Assembly: GCA_020847175.1 (NCBI GenBank)
Contig: JADLCM010000007.1
Location: 1-64,000, forward strand
Direction of reading: 5' to 3'
From: Phycisphaerales bacterium
Lineage (GTDB): Bacteria > Planctomycetota > Phycisphaerae > Phycisphaerales > UBA1924
Length of the DNA: 64,000 nucleotides
In this document: positions 1-7,241 of the stretch, one piece after another
Numbering within the stretch: the stretch's first letter is position 1
Layout of the letters: the number at the start of each line of letters is the position of its first letter
Notes under the pieces: model-generated
Seen by the model: the letters and a program-made list of their open reading frames with translations, nothing else
Told to the model about the DNA's origin: nothing
Databases searched by the model: none
Program-made: the position numbers and the translations under genes

Positions 1-134
1 CGCTGGACTCGCTGCCGCAGGCGTTCTCGATGATGCAGCGCACCAGCCACGTGGTGGACGGCGGGCACGTGGGGTTGCCGGCGTCGATGGTGAGCGCGGG
101 GAGGTTCGTGCCCGAGGCGATGAACGCGGGCTGA
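1..134 (+). CDS. C-terminal end of an unidentified protein (partial, 5' truncated by window edge)
   Basis: An open frame enters from the window edge (first complete codon at position 3) and ends at TGA 132-134. About 43 residues are visible, ending in RFVPEAMNAG. The residue mix is plausible for a folded protein with no long low-complexity run, but I cannot assign a family. A hairpin follows nine bases after the stop, which fits a gene end. A chance open frame of this length is quite possible in such GC-rich DNA. Confidence 0.4.
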   Translation, partial: LDSLPQAFSMMQRTSHVVDGGHVGLPASMVSAGRFVPEAMNAG

Positions 135-142
135 CTGCACGA

Positions 143-159
143 GAAGATGGCTCATCTTC
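143..159 (+). terminator. Short perfect hairpin after first partial gene
   Basis: GAAGATG and CATCTTC form a perfect 7-bp stem around a 3-base loop, nine bases past the stop of the partial gene. No T-run follows, so intrinsic termination is only a guess. Confidence 0.3.
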
Positions 160-463
160 CAGACGCTGGATCCCTCATGCTTCCGCGTCAACCAAGGCTG
201 TTTCGAGGCAAGGGGCGGCAGCGCCACATGCCATTGGCCGCTGCGCGACGGATGTCACGCGGTCAACGGGGCCGATCGGGTGATCTGCGGACGAAGGCTG
301 TTCCGACGGAGCGGGAGCAGCCTTGATTCACACGCTGCGGGCGTCGGTAGCGATTCTCGGCAGGATGCGAGATCCGCCGAGGCGCACGCGCTGCTGTCAC
401 TGCGGCGGCCACCCGAGCACGAGAATCTTGTGACGATGCGCTGGGTACCAGGGGTCCACGCGG
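160..463. other. Intergenic stretch without a recognisable gene
   Basis: Roughly 300 bases between the first hairpin and the end of the leftward PpiC-like gene. Several frames stay open in both directions, but they overlap each other, are Arg/Ser/Pro-rich, and show no ribosome-binding site or family resemblance. I see no RNA gene or repeat here. Confidence 0.4.
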
Positions 464-1438
464 CTACTTCCCGTCGGTTGCCTCGGCGCGCGTGCGCCAG
501 CTCCACCGAAGCGACGGATCGCTGGCCTCGACGACACAAGCTCGTTGAAGCGACTCGCCGATTTCCTGCATTCGCGCTCGCTCTTTTCGCGCAAGGACCA
601 GCCGCTCGACTTCCGTGCGCGATGCGTCAAGATCAACACCATCCGGCGGCAATCGTCCCTCGACCAGCACGAACGCCCAACCATCGCCGATGGCAAAGAC
701 GCCGGACACCTGGCCCGGGCTGGTCGTGGCGAGCGTCGAGCGAAGATTCTCACCGTACCGACGGTCGCGAACGCTCACGGGCTCCATCGCGCCCCCTCGG
801 GCGGATGATGCGTCTGTCGAGACGGCGGTCGCCTCAGCCGCGAAAGCCTGCACCACGGCTGTGCCCGCCTCAACCGCTGTACGGATTCGGGCCAGGGCCC
901 CGAAGGCGCGCTCGCTCGTGCGGCACACGATGATGCGGGCCTGCACTCGTTCGCCGTGCAGCACGTCGTGGGCCTCGCGGAGTTCATCCTCGCTCGCCAC
1001 CAGACCGCGTGACGCAATCGCACGAAGCATGGCATTGCGTTCGAGCAACCCCTGGAGGCGCGCATCGCCAATGCCGCGGGAGGCCAGCACGCGCTGCGCA
1101 ACGCGCCCCTGCTCATCGGGTGTCAGCCCCGCTTGCGACATCACGCGGGCGAGTTCATCGCGCTCTCGCGCGATCATTTCCGGGGTGACGAGCACACCTT
1201 CGGCGCGGCAGGCGGCCTTGAGCGCCCGGCCCAGCGCGATTTCCTGCAGGATCACCGAACCTGCCGCCTCAGCCAAAAGCGGGCGCAACTCATCCCACTC
1301 GACCGGAGCACCGTCGATCATCGCCGGCGGGATGACCTGCTGAGTCCGGGTCCGCGCCGAGGCCTCGCCTCCGCCCGCCCAACCGGCCATCATTCCGGCT
1401 ACGCTCCCCGCGAGCACCATACGACGACCTGGGACCAT
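464..1438 (-). CDS. PpiC/SurA-like peptidyl-prolyl isomerase domain protein, secreted
   Basis: A 324-residue protein resembling parvulin-type foldases, which help exported proteins fold in the cell envelope. The N-terminus has basic residues, then a hydrophobic Ala/Gly/Met stretch (about residues 7-22) that reads as a signal peptide. A helical chaperone-like part (about 45-150) precedes a parvulin-like region (about 165-265) with the expected order: an ARIIV strand, a segment with ...AFAAEAT, an ARGGAM glycine pair, and PGQVSGVF...GWAFVLVEG. The start at 1438 (MVPGRRM) is chosen because the longer open frame would run through the start of the divergent zinc-ribbon gene, which begins 42 bases away. 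The two genes may share a control region. Catalytic activity is uncertain because parvulin active sites are weakly conserved. Confidence 0.75.
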   Translation of the reverse strand: MVPGRRMVLAGSVAGMMAGWAGGGEASARTRTQQVIPPAMIDGAPVEWDELRPLLAEAAGSVILQEIALGRALKAACRAEGVLVTPEMIARERDELARVMSQAGLTPDEQGRVAQRVLASRGIGDARLQGLLERNAMLRAIASRGLVASEDELREAHDVLHGERVQARIIVCRTSERAFGALARIRTAVEAGTAVVQAFAAEATAVSTDASSARGGAMEPVSVRDRRYGENLRSTLATTSPGQVSGVFAIGDGWAFVLVEGRLPPDGVDLDASRTEVERLVLARKERARMQEIGESLQRACVVEASDPSLRWSWRTRAEATDGK

Positions 1439-1480
1439 CCGGCACCTCCCGCGCGCGTTGCGCCGCGTCCGAGCATACGA

Positions 1481-2554
1481 ATGCGCATGGAGCCGCGCGT
1501 CCCACGCCCGCAACCCAAGCCCCGAGCCGTCCTCTGCCCGTACTGTGGCGGCGTTTCCCGGGATCTCGATCGCTGCACACATTGCGCCGGATTCTTCGAT
1601 CCACTCTCGCGGCAGGCCTCGCAGAACCATATGGGGCCGTGGTTCATCCGCGATGCCCTACATCCCTATCGCCCCGGATGCTCGTATGAGACCATTCGCG
1701 AGCTCGCGGCCCGGAAGCGATTGCAACCAGGCTCAATCTTGCGCGGGCCGGGCACAAACCAGTTCTGGTGCTTGGCGAAGCGCACGCCGGGGGTCGCCCA
1801 TCTTCTCGGAATGTGCCACAACTGCCAGGCTCCGGCCCGGGCCGACGAGATTCTGTGCTCGCGATGCGGCGCTTCATTCCACTCCGATGCCGATCGACAA
1901 CACCTCGGACTGCTCGCGACCCGGCTGCTCCCCGGGCAAGCGCCCGCAGGGATCATTGCTGCCGCCAGCACGCCGCTGAGCGCGGGACAGGTCGCAGAGG
2001 CGGATGAGCCGCCGCCCGTGCGAACCGCGGAAGCGGACCTTCAACAGCAGGAGGCGAGCATGTCGCGCAGGCCCGCACCGGACCCGCTCGTCTCGCTGCT
2101 GCCGCGGCGCCGGTCGAGTGTCCCATTGTGGATCGTGTTCATGCTCACCGCGCCGGGTTTGATCGCCGGGGCCTACTGGCTCGGGCTCTCGAATCAGGCG
2201 AGCCGACGGGCCGAGAATGAGCGCGATCACGCCGATGAGTTTGACGCCGGTATCAAGGGTTCTCCCTCGGGCGACACCGATACGGTAACTGCTCCGACTT
2301 CGGGAGCGCAGGAATCACCCGACGGTCCGGAGGAGGGTCAAGACGAGGGGTCCGCCGCGCCCATCGCGTCGGAAACGCTTTGGAACAGGCTGGAGCCGCT
2401 GTTGCATGAAGACTCGGCGTCTTCTCTGGCGGCCGCGCGCGACTTGGTGCGCTTGGCGCACGAGCAAGGGCGGCTGACCGCGAAGGCGAGCGACGAACTT
2501 CTGGCGGCGCTCACGCGGCGCGAGAATCTCAAGCAAACTCGCGAGCTGCCCTAA
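1481..2554 (+). CDS. Double zinc-ribbon, GYF-like, single-pass membrane protein
   Basis: A 357-residue protein. Two zinc-ribbon halves are seen at the N-terminus, CPYC (19-22) with CTHC (32-35), and a second pair CHNC (112-115) with CSRC (126-129). Between them, residues about 50-110 (WFIRDAL...ETIRELAARKRLQPGSILRGP...FWCLA) read like a GYF_2-type peptide-binding module that recognises proline-rich partners. A single transmembrane helix (VPLWIVFMLTAPGLIAGAYW) lies near residues 210-230, followed by an acidic linker and a charged helical C-terminus. It starts at ATG 1481 (MRMEP), just after the divergent PpiC-like gene. The role is unknown. By architecture it is a membrane-anchored adaptor with cytosolic zinc ribbons. 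Confidence 0.75.
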   Translation: MRMEPRVPRPQPKPRAVLCPYCGGVSRDLDRCTHCAGFFDPLSRQASQNHMGPWFIRDALHPYRPGCSYETIRELAARKRLQPGSILRGPGTNQFWCLAKRTPGVAHLLGMCHNCQAPARADEILCSRCGASFHSDADRQHLGLLATRLLPGQAPAGIIAAASTPLSAGQVAEADEPPPVRTAEADLQQQEASMSRRPAPDPLVSLLPRRRSSVPLWIVFMLTAPGLIAGAYWLGLSNQASRRAENERDHADEFDAGIKGSPSGDTDTVTAPTSGAQESPDGPEEGQDEGSAAPIASETLWNRLEPLLHEDSASSLAAARDLVRLAHEQGRLTAKASDELLAALTRRENLKQTRELP

Positions 2555-2772
2555 GTGTCCCGACTCCGAGGAACCCGCGCAACACCTGGCGCGATTGCCA
2601 AGGATGGTGTTGACGACGATGATCCAGGCGTAAGCACCCCAAACGGCGCATCGGCTCGGGAGGCGACGCTCAAACGCACGGTGTTTCGGGACTTTGCCTC
2701 GGGGCCGCACCCCGAGAAGGCGATGCTGACGAGTGAAAAGGCAAGCAACCCGACGGGGCGGAAGGTGAGCAT
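2551..2772 (-). CDS. Possible small lipoprotein (hypothetical)
   Basis: A 73-residue frame starting MLTFRPVGLLAFSLVSIAFSG followed by Cys, a credible lipoprotein signal peptide with a weak lipobox (F-S-G-C). An AGGGA motif lies eight bases before the ATG at 2772, preferred over an in-frame ATG at 2805 that lacks one. The mature part is Ser/Arg/Pro-rich and not recognisable. The stop overlaps the end of the convergent zinc-ribbon gene by four bases. It fills an otherwise empty 366-base gap. It may be spurious. Confidence 0.35.
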   Translation of the reverse strand: MLTFRPVGLLAFSLVSIAFSGCGPEAKSRNTVRLSVASRADAPFGVLTPGSSSSTPSLAIAPGVARVPRSRDT

Positions 2773-2869
2773 GGCGGTTATCCCTTGGGCGAGCCGCTCG
2801 CCCATGAGCTTGTTGGGGTTTCGCCTGAGAGGGTTGCCCGACTCGGGCCCTCGCGATGAGTCCAACGCC

Positions 2870-2898
2870 AAACGGGGCGAGCCCGGCTCACCCCGTTT
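2870..2898 (-). terminator. Terminator-like hairpin downstream of H1-like gene
   Basis: AAACGGGGCGAGC pairs with GCTCACCCCGTTT across a 3-base loop, 13 positions with one mismatch. It lies about 20 bases beyond the stop of the leftward H1-like gene, and on that strand the stem ends in GTTT, as expected of an intrinsic terminator. Confidence 0.55.
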
Positions 2899-2920
2899 GA
2901 TCGCCTGTGCCAAAACCGAA

Positions 2921-3265
2921 TCAACCCATGCCCGGGGCGCCGTTGGACGGCGCGGAGGTCGGCGCGGCCTCTTCGGCGTCGGATGACTGACGAAGATCCG
3001 CGGCGTGGGCACGCTGGTATGTCTGGATGTCTTTGAACTGGCCGTCTGCGCTGCGCACCGCGTACAGCTTCTTGCCCGCACTGCTGTACATCACCGTACG
3101 GCGGGCCTTCTTCTTGGCGGCCTTCTTCTTGGTTTTCTTTGCGGCCTTCTTCGCTCCCTTCTTGGCCGGACGCGAAGCCGCCTTCCTAGTGGTCTTCTTC
3201 GCCTTCTTCTTGCCGCCCTTCTTCGCAGCTTTCTTCTTGGCCTTCTTCTTGGCCTTCTTCGCCAT
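2921..3265 (-). CDS. Histone H1-like Lys/Ala-rich DNA-binding protein
   Basis: A 114-residue protein whose first about 65 residues are almost entirely Lys, Ala, Arg, Gly and Thr in AKKKAKK/PAKK-type repeats, like eukaryotic H1 tails and bacterial H1-like proteins that condense DNA. The C-terminal 50 residues are different: a short ordered-looking segment (TVMYSSAGKKLYAVRSADGQFKD, here abbreviated in meaning as one beta-rich unit) and an acidic/Ser-rich tail. Start at ATG 3265 (MAKKAKKK) is supported by GGAGAG seven bases upstream, and the longer frame is not. A hairpin terminator follows. It likely acts as a nucleoid protein by non-specific charge binding. The family name is by composition, not by alignment. 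Confidence 0.8.
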   Translation of the reverse strand: MAKKAKKKAKKKAAKKGGKKKAKKTTRKAASRPAKKGAKKAAKKTKKKAAKKKARRTVMYSSAGKKLYAVRSADGQFKDIQTYQRAHAADLRQSSDAEEAAPTSAPSNGAPGMG

Positions 3266-3375
3266 GTGGCTCTCCTTCACGACTGAGCGCGCGCCCGCGG
3301 CGCGCAATGTGGCTTCACTGAACCTACCCGAGTTTCAGCGCGGCCGCAACTCCCCGGGGTCGAATCCACAGCGAG

Positions 3376-3972
3376 ATGAAGCCGTATCCTGTCGTCATGC
3401 CCAGACGCCGACTCGGAGACCGCCAGTCCATCCTGAAGGTGCTCGGCACGCTGGGGCTCACGGTGCTGTTGAGGTGGCTGCGTTCGGCGACCCGGCGGAA
3501 GGCCGAGATGTTCTCGATGCCGACTCAGCGGGACGACCGCAAGGGGAGTCGGCGGGAGGCACCTCCCCCGCCCAGAGCGGCCCCGGTGGGCAAGGCCAGC
3601 CGGGCCAAGCCCCCCCGAGGGGTGCCGGGACCGGAGGCGGTGCTCCGGCTCGTGAAGTCCCGGGCCGAGGCCGAATGGGTCACGGCCCGACTGCGGGTGC
3701 TCAAGGTGCTCGCCGATGACCGCGAGGGCTCACGGCACCAGCGCCTGCTCGTCAAGGTGGGCGAGGACGGGCGCGGAAATGACTTTACGGTCAAAGTCAG
3801 CCACAACCTCGAACTGGCGCCGCGCGTGCCGATCTCGGAGGGAGAGGAGTTCATCGTTCGGGGCGAGTTTGCGTGGAACGACTTGGGGGGCGCCATTCAC
3901 TGGACCCACCACGATCCGGATGGCCGTCGCGAGGGCGGGTGGATCGAGTTTGGGGGGAGGCGGTACATGTGA
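3376..3972 (+). CDS. DUF3465 domain protein
   Basis: A 198-residue protein. The N-terminal 40 residues hold a basic stretch and a hydrophobic segment (ILKVLGTLGLTVLL) that could anchor it to the membrane. A Pro/Arg-rich linker follows to about residue 90. The C-terminal 105 residues match the DUF3465 pattern: a VLADDREGSRHQRLLVKV strand, LELAPRVP, EFIVRGEFAWND, then the signature HWTHHDPDGR and GGWIEFGGRRY. The function of this family is unknown. Start at 3376 is the longest. ATG 3397 (MPRRR) is an alternative without a better ribosome-binding site. Confidence 0.85.
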   Translation: MKPYPVVMPRRRLGDRQSILKVLGTLGLTVLLRWLRSATRRKAEMFSMPTQRDDRKGSRREAPPPPRAAPVGKASRAKPPRGVPGPEAVLRLVKSRAEAEWVTARLRVLKVLADDREGSRHQRLLVKVGEDGRGNDFTVKVSHNLELAPRVPISEGEEFIVRGEFAWNDLGGAIHWTHHDPDGRREGGWIEFGGRRYM

Positions 3973-4092
3973 AGGAGGGGGCGGCCCGAGTGGACCGACC
4001 CGCCGGGGCCAGGCGAGGGTCCGGGACCGCTCTCCCAACTCGTGGAGCGGTTGCGAGATCGGCGTGCAGGAACGGGTACCCGCACGATAAAT

Positions 4093-4115
4093 GGCTCCCC
4101 AGCCTGGGGGAGGCC
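4093..4115 (-). terminator. Hairpin downstream of ruvB
   Basis: GGCTCCCCAG pairs with the near-complement CTGGGGGAGGCC with a small bulge. On the minus strand it is followed by ATTTAT and lies about 65 bases beyond the ruvB stop, so it may terminate ruvB transcription. Confidence 0.4.
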
Positions 4116-4177
4116 CGGGCCGGAACCGGAGCGCCGATGGGCTCTGCGCGCGTGTCCGAGGCTGCGCCGAAGCGGCC

Positions 4178-5227
4178 TCAGCGGAAGAGGGGCGCCTCGC
4201 CGGGCTCGTCCAGCACTGGGGCGGCCTCGGGGCGAAGACCGAGGTGGGAGGCGGCGGCGCGGGTCAAGGCCCGGCCGCGCCTGGTCCGCGCGAGGAACCC
4301 GACCTGGAGGAGGTAGGGCTCCACGACATCTTCGAGCGTGCCCGCATCTTCATTCATGGTGGCGGCAACGGTCTCCAGCCCGACCGGCCCCCCTGAATAC
4401 GTGCCCGCGATGGTGCGGAGGTAGGTGCGGTCCAGCTCGTCAAGGCCGAGTGCATCGACGCCTTCGAGGGCTAGCGCATCATCCACGATTCGGGTGCTCA
4501 GCCGCCCCCCGGCACGCACCTGGGCGAAATCCCGGACCCGCCGGAGCAGACGATTGGCGATGCGCGGCGTGCCCCGCGAGCGGCGGGCGATGGCTTCGAG
4601 TGAACGGGTGTCGGGGTCGCCCATGCCGAGGAGGCGGCAGGAACGGGAAAGGATTTCGAGCAGTTCCTCCGGGCGATAGAAGCGCAGGTGGTGGGTGAGC
4701 CCGAAGCGGGAGCGCAAGGGCGCGGAGAGAAGCCCGGCCCGGGTCGTCGCGCCGATGAGCGTGAATGGCTTGCACTTGATCTGCACCGTCCGGGCGTGCA
4801 GGCCGCTGTCGACGCAGATGTCGATCTTGAAGTCTTCCATGGCCGGGTAGATGAACTCCTCGACGGCGATGGGCAGGCGATGGATCTCGTCGATGAAGAG
4901 CACGTCGCCGTGTTCGAGGCGGGTGAGGCATGACACGAGGTCGGTGCCGCGTGCGAGCGCGGGACCCGAGGTAGTATGGAGCTTCGAGCCCATCTCGCTG
5001 GCAATCACGTGGGCGAGGGTGGTCTTGCCGAGTCCGGGCGGGCCGTGAAGAAGGACGTGTTCGACCGGTTCCTTGCGCTCTCGCCCGGCGCAGATGGCGA
5101 TGGAGAGGCGTTCGAGGAGTTCGGGCTGGCCGACGTACTCCTCGATGCGGGTCGGGCGCAGGGCCCAGTTGGTCTGCTCCTCGACCGGTCCGGCCGCAGT
5201 TCCGGACATCAAGCGTTCCGTGCTCAT
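4178..5227 (-). CDS. ruvB: Holliday junction branch migration helicase RuvB
   Basis: A 349-residue AAA+ ATPase, normal length for RuvB, the motor that drives Holliday junction branch migration with RuvA before RuvC cleavage. Visible motifs: N-terminal LRPTRIEEYVGQ, Walker A GPPGLGKTT (62-70), sensor-type TTSGPAL, Walker B LFIDEIHRL (about 110-118), the conserved EEFIYPAMEDF, the LIGATTRAGLLSAPLRSRFG arginine-finger segment, and C-terminal winged-helix pieces GLDELDRTYL and EPYLLQVGFLARTRRGR. Neither ruvA nor ruvC is adjacent. Start at ATG 5227. An ATG six codons in (MSGT) is also possible. Confidence 0.96.
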   Translation of the reverse strand: MSTERLMSGTAAGPVEEQTNWALRPTRIEEYVGQPELLERLSIAICAGRERKEPVEHVLLHGPPGLGKTTLAHVIASEMGSKLHTTSGPALARGTDLVSCLTRLEHGDVLFIDEIHRLPIAVEEFIYPAMEDFKIDICVDSGLHARTVQIKCKPFTLIGATTRAGLLSAPLRSRFGLTHHLRFYRPEELLEILSRSCRLLGMGDPDTRSLEAIARRSRGTPRIANRLLRRVRDFAQVRAGGRLSTRIVDDALALEGVDALGLDELDRTYLRTIAGTYSGGPVGLETVAATMNEDAGTLEDVVEPYLLQVGFLARTRRGRALTRAAASHLGLRPEAAPVLDEPGEAPLFR

Positions 5228-5287
5228 GGACGGAGTGTAACCGGGGGGGGAGACCTTGCCGGGGTGCGGTTCCGGGGCCGGATGAAA

Positions 5288-6523
5288 CTACATCTGCCCG
5301 GGCAGGGTGCGCAGCCCGGGCTGCACGGTCGCCAGCGCCGGCGGCTGCCCGGGGATGTCAATGAGCACGCGGGTGCCCGGGGTGAGGCACGACTGCCGCA
5401 GCATGGCGAAGCAGACGGGCTCATCCCCAAGCATTGGGCTGGGGGCGGAACTGGTCACGGCCCCCACCGGCTTGGGTGACGCATCCGTGCCGGGCGACCC
5501 CGCACCGGGAGACTCCGGAGGGATAAAGACCGAAGCCCCGGCGTGCGGTTCAGGCCAAGGGCCGGAGGGGGCGCGCGAGGAGGGGTCGAGCCTGAGCGCG
5601 GCGAGACTGGCCTTGAACTGCTTGCGGGCCTCCATGCGGGCGACGACTTCCTGGCCCAGGTAACAGCCCTTGGAGAAGGACACGCGGTCTCGAAGGACGC
5701 CGCTCTCGTGCGGGAGATTCGTGGGGCCGAAGTCAACGCAGAACAGGGGGGTGCCGGCTTCGATGCGTGCGACGTTGAAGGCGGCCCATCCGGCGGGGCG
5801 GATCGGTTCGACACCCTCGGTGAGGGCGCGCCAGAGCGGCGCGGCGGCATCACGCGGAACGATGATGTGCAGGCCCGGGGCACTGACTTCATCGGCGCGA
5901 AAGACCACGACGCGTTGGCCTTGCGGGCGCACGATGGCGGCGTGCCCGGGTTCGAGGGCGATGAGGGCAGCGCGGTCGTCCGGCTCGGCGAGCGCGCATA
6001 ACGCGGGCGCGCTCCCGGGGCCGTGGAGCGCGAGCCGGTGAAACTCGGCGCTGCGGTCGCGGAGGGCGACATCCTCGGTAATGATGAACCGCTCCAAGGC
6101 CTGCCTGACGGCGGGAGCGAGGTGCCGGTCAAGGTCGATGAGCGTGCGCCCCGCGAGGTTGACGACGCGTACGTCGGCGTCGATGCGCCCCTGGCGACTG
6201 AGCCAGAACGAGGCCCGCCAGCGCCCTTCGGGCGTATCCCGAAGGAGCTGGGTGAGCATCCGGTCGAGGAATGACAGGCGGTCGGGGCCGGTGAGTTCAA
6301 GCAGGCCGCGCTGCGGGAGATCCATGAGGGCCGCGGCCTTGCGCATGGCGGCGTACTCGACAGCCGGCTCACCGAAGGATTCCACGAGTTCGATCGGTGC
6401 CGCGGGGGGCCCCCACGGGAGCATCGTCGGCGCGGGCTCGAAGCCGGGATCGCGGAAGAGCGCGAGCAGCGGACTCTGATGCGCCGGCGCTTGAGCATCG
6501 GGATCGGCGGGAGGGTTGGTCAA
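5288..6523 (-). CDS. YgfZ/GcvT-like folate-binding protein
   Basis: A 411-residue protein of the YgfZ family, tetrahydrofolate-dependent proteins linked to iron-sulfur enzyme maintenance and related to the T-protein of glycine cleavage. The signature KGCYLGQEVVARM is present, with the GcvT-fold segments MDLPQRGLLELTGPDRLSF (near the N-terminus) and GWAAFNVARIEAGTP before it. A C-terminal Pro/Ser/Gly-rich insertion interrupts the last barrel. I chose a TTG start at 6523 because GGAG lies eight bases upstream and homology begins soon after. The longer ATG frame at 6730 is Pro/Arg-rich and would run back across the end of the upstream adenosyltransferase gene. It sits 70 bases downstream of that gene on the same strand, probably in one transcript. 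Confidence 0.85.
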   Translation of the reverse strand: MTNPPADPDAQAPAHQSPLLALFRDPGFEPAPTMLPWGPPAAPIELVESFGEPAVEYAAMRKAAALMDLPQRGLLELTGPDRLSFLDRMLTQLLRDTPEGRWRASFWLSRQGRIDADVRVVNLAGRTLIDLDRHLAPAVRQALERFIITEDVALRDRSAEFHRLALHGPGSAPALCALAEPDDRAALIALEPGHAAIVRPQGQRVVVFRADEVSAPGLHIIVPRDAAAPLWRALTEGVEPIRPAGWAAFNVARIEAGTPLFCVDFGPTNLPHESGVLRDRVSFSKGCYLGQEVVARMEARKQFKASLAALRLDPSSRAPSGPWPEPHAGASVFIPPESPGAGSPGTDASPKPVGAVTSSAPSPMLGDEPVCFAMLRQSCLTPGTRVLIDIPGQPPALATVQPGLRTLPGQM

Positions 6524-6593
6524 GGGGGTGGCTCCGGCGGAGGGGCGAGCGGGAGGTCCGGCGGTCCGGCCCTGCGAGAACGGGCGGACGCGG

Positions 6594-7202
6594 TCATCCG
6601 GCCCGGGTCGCCCCGGGCACCCAGAGCTCATCGGCGCGCCCCTCGTCATTGGCGAGACGGGCGAGAACAAAGAGCAGGTCGCTGAGGCGGTTGAGATAGG
6701 TGATGGCGTGGGGGTTGGTCCCGGCGGCATCGGATTGCATCAGTTCGACCGCCGTGCGTTCGGCCCGTCGCGTCACGGTGCGAGCCAGGTGCAGCGCGGA
6801 GGCGAGGAGAGACCCGCCGGGAAGCACGAAACTGCGCAGCGGTTCGAGATGCTCGTTGAACTCATCGATGAGATGTTCCAGGCGCGTGGCCTGCTCGGGC
6901 AGAATGCGCAGAGGCTTGCGAGGGCGCTGATCGACCTCGCCCACAGGGGTGGCAAGATCGGCGCCGAGGTCAAAGAGATCATGCTGGATTCGCCGCAGTT
7001 CGGAGGCGATTCGCCGGTCGTGCCGCCCGAGGTGTGCGCCCGACGAGGCGTGGCAGACGGCGAGCCCGACCGAGGCGTTCGCCTCGTCCACCTCGCCGTA
7101 CGCGCGCACGCGGATATCTGCCTTGCTGACGCGCACCCCGGTCACCAGGCCGGTTGTCCCGTTGTCGCCGGTTCGGGTATAAATGCGATTGAGTTTGACC
7201 AT
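6594..7202 (-). CDS. PduO-type ATP:cob(I)alamin adenosyltransferase
   Basis: A 202-residue enzyme that transfers the adenosyl group of ATP to cob(I)alamin to make coenzyme B12. The N-terminal nucleotide-binding motif IYTRTGDNGTTGLVTG (residues about 7-22) is diagnostic, followed by GEVDEANASVGLA, and the C-terminal helix has TRRAERTAVEL and ITYLNRLSDLLFVLAR, all typical of the PduO/MMAB family. ATG 7202 (MVKLNRIY) is the natural start. Its 5' end faces recJ across 39 bases, so the promoters probably overlap. No B12 biosynthesis genes are nearby, which points to cofactor salvage or repair. Confidence 0.93.
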   Translation of the reverse strand: MVKLNRIYTRTGDNGTTGLVTGVRVSKADIRVRAYGEVDEANASVGLAVCHASSGAHLGRHDRRIASELRRIQHDLFDLGADLATPVGEVDQRPRKPLRILPEQATRLEHLIDEFNEHLEPLRSFVLPGGSLLASALHLARTVTRRAERTAVELMQSDAAGTNPHAITYLNRLSDLLFVLARLANDEGRADELWVPGATRAG

Positions 7203-7241
7203 GAATGCACCTCGCTCCGCCCCGGTGGGAGCATGTCAAGG

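Noticed and set aside
1133..1480. Extension of the zinc-ribbon gene
   Set aside because: Antisense to the PpiC-like gene, with no similarity; the natural start is ATG 1481.
6516..7241. N-terminal extension of recJ
   Set aside because: It is antisense to the adenosyltransferase and YgfZ start region. The RecJ family begins after the ATG at 7242.
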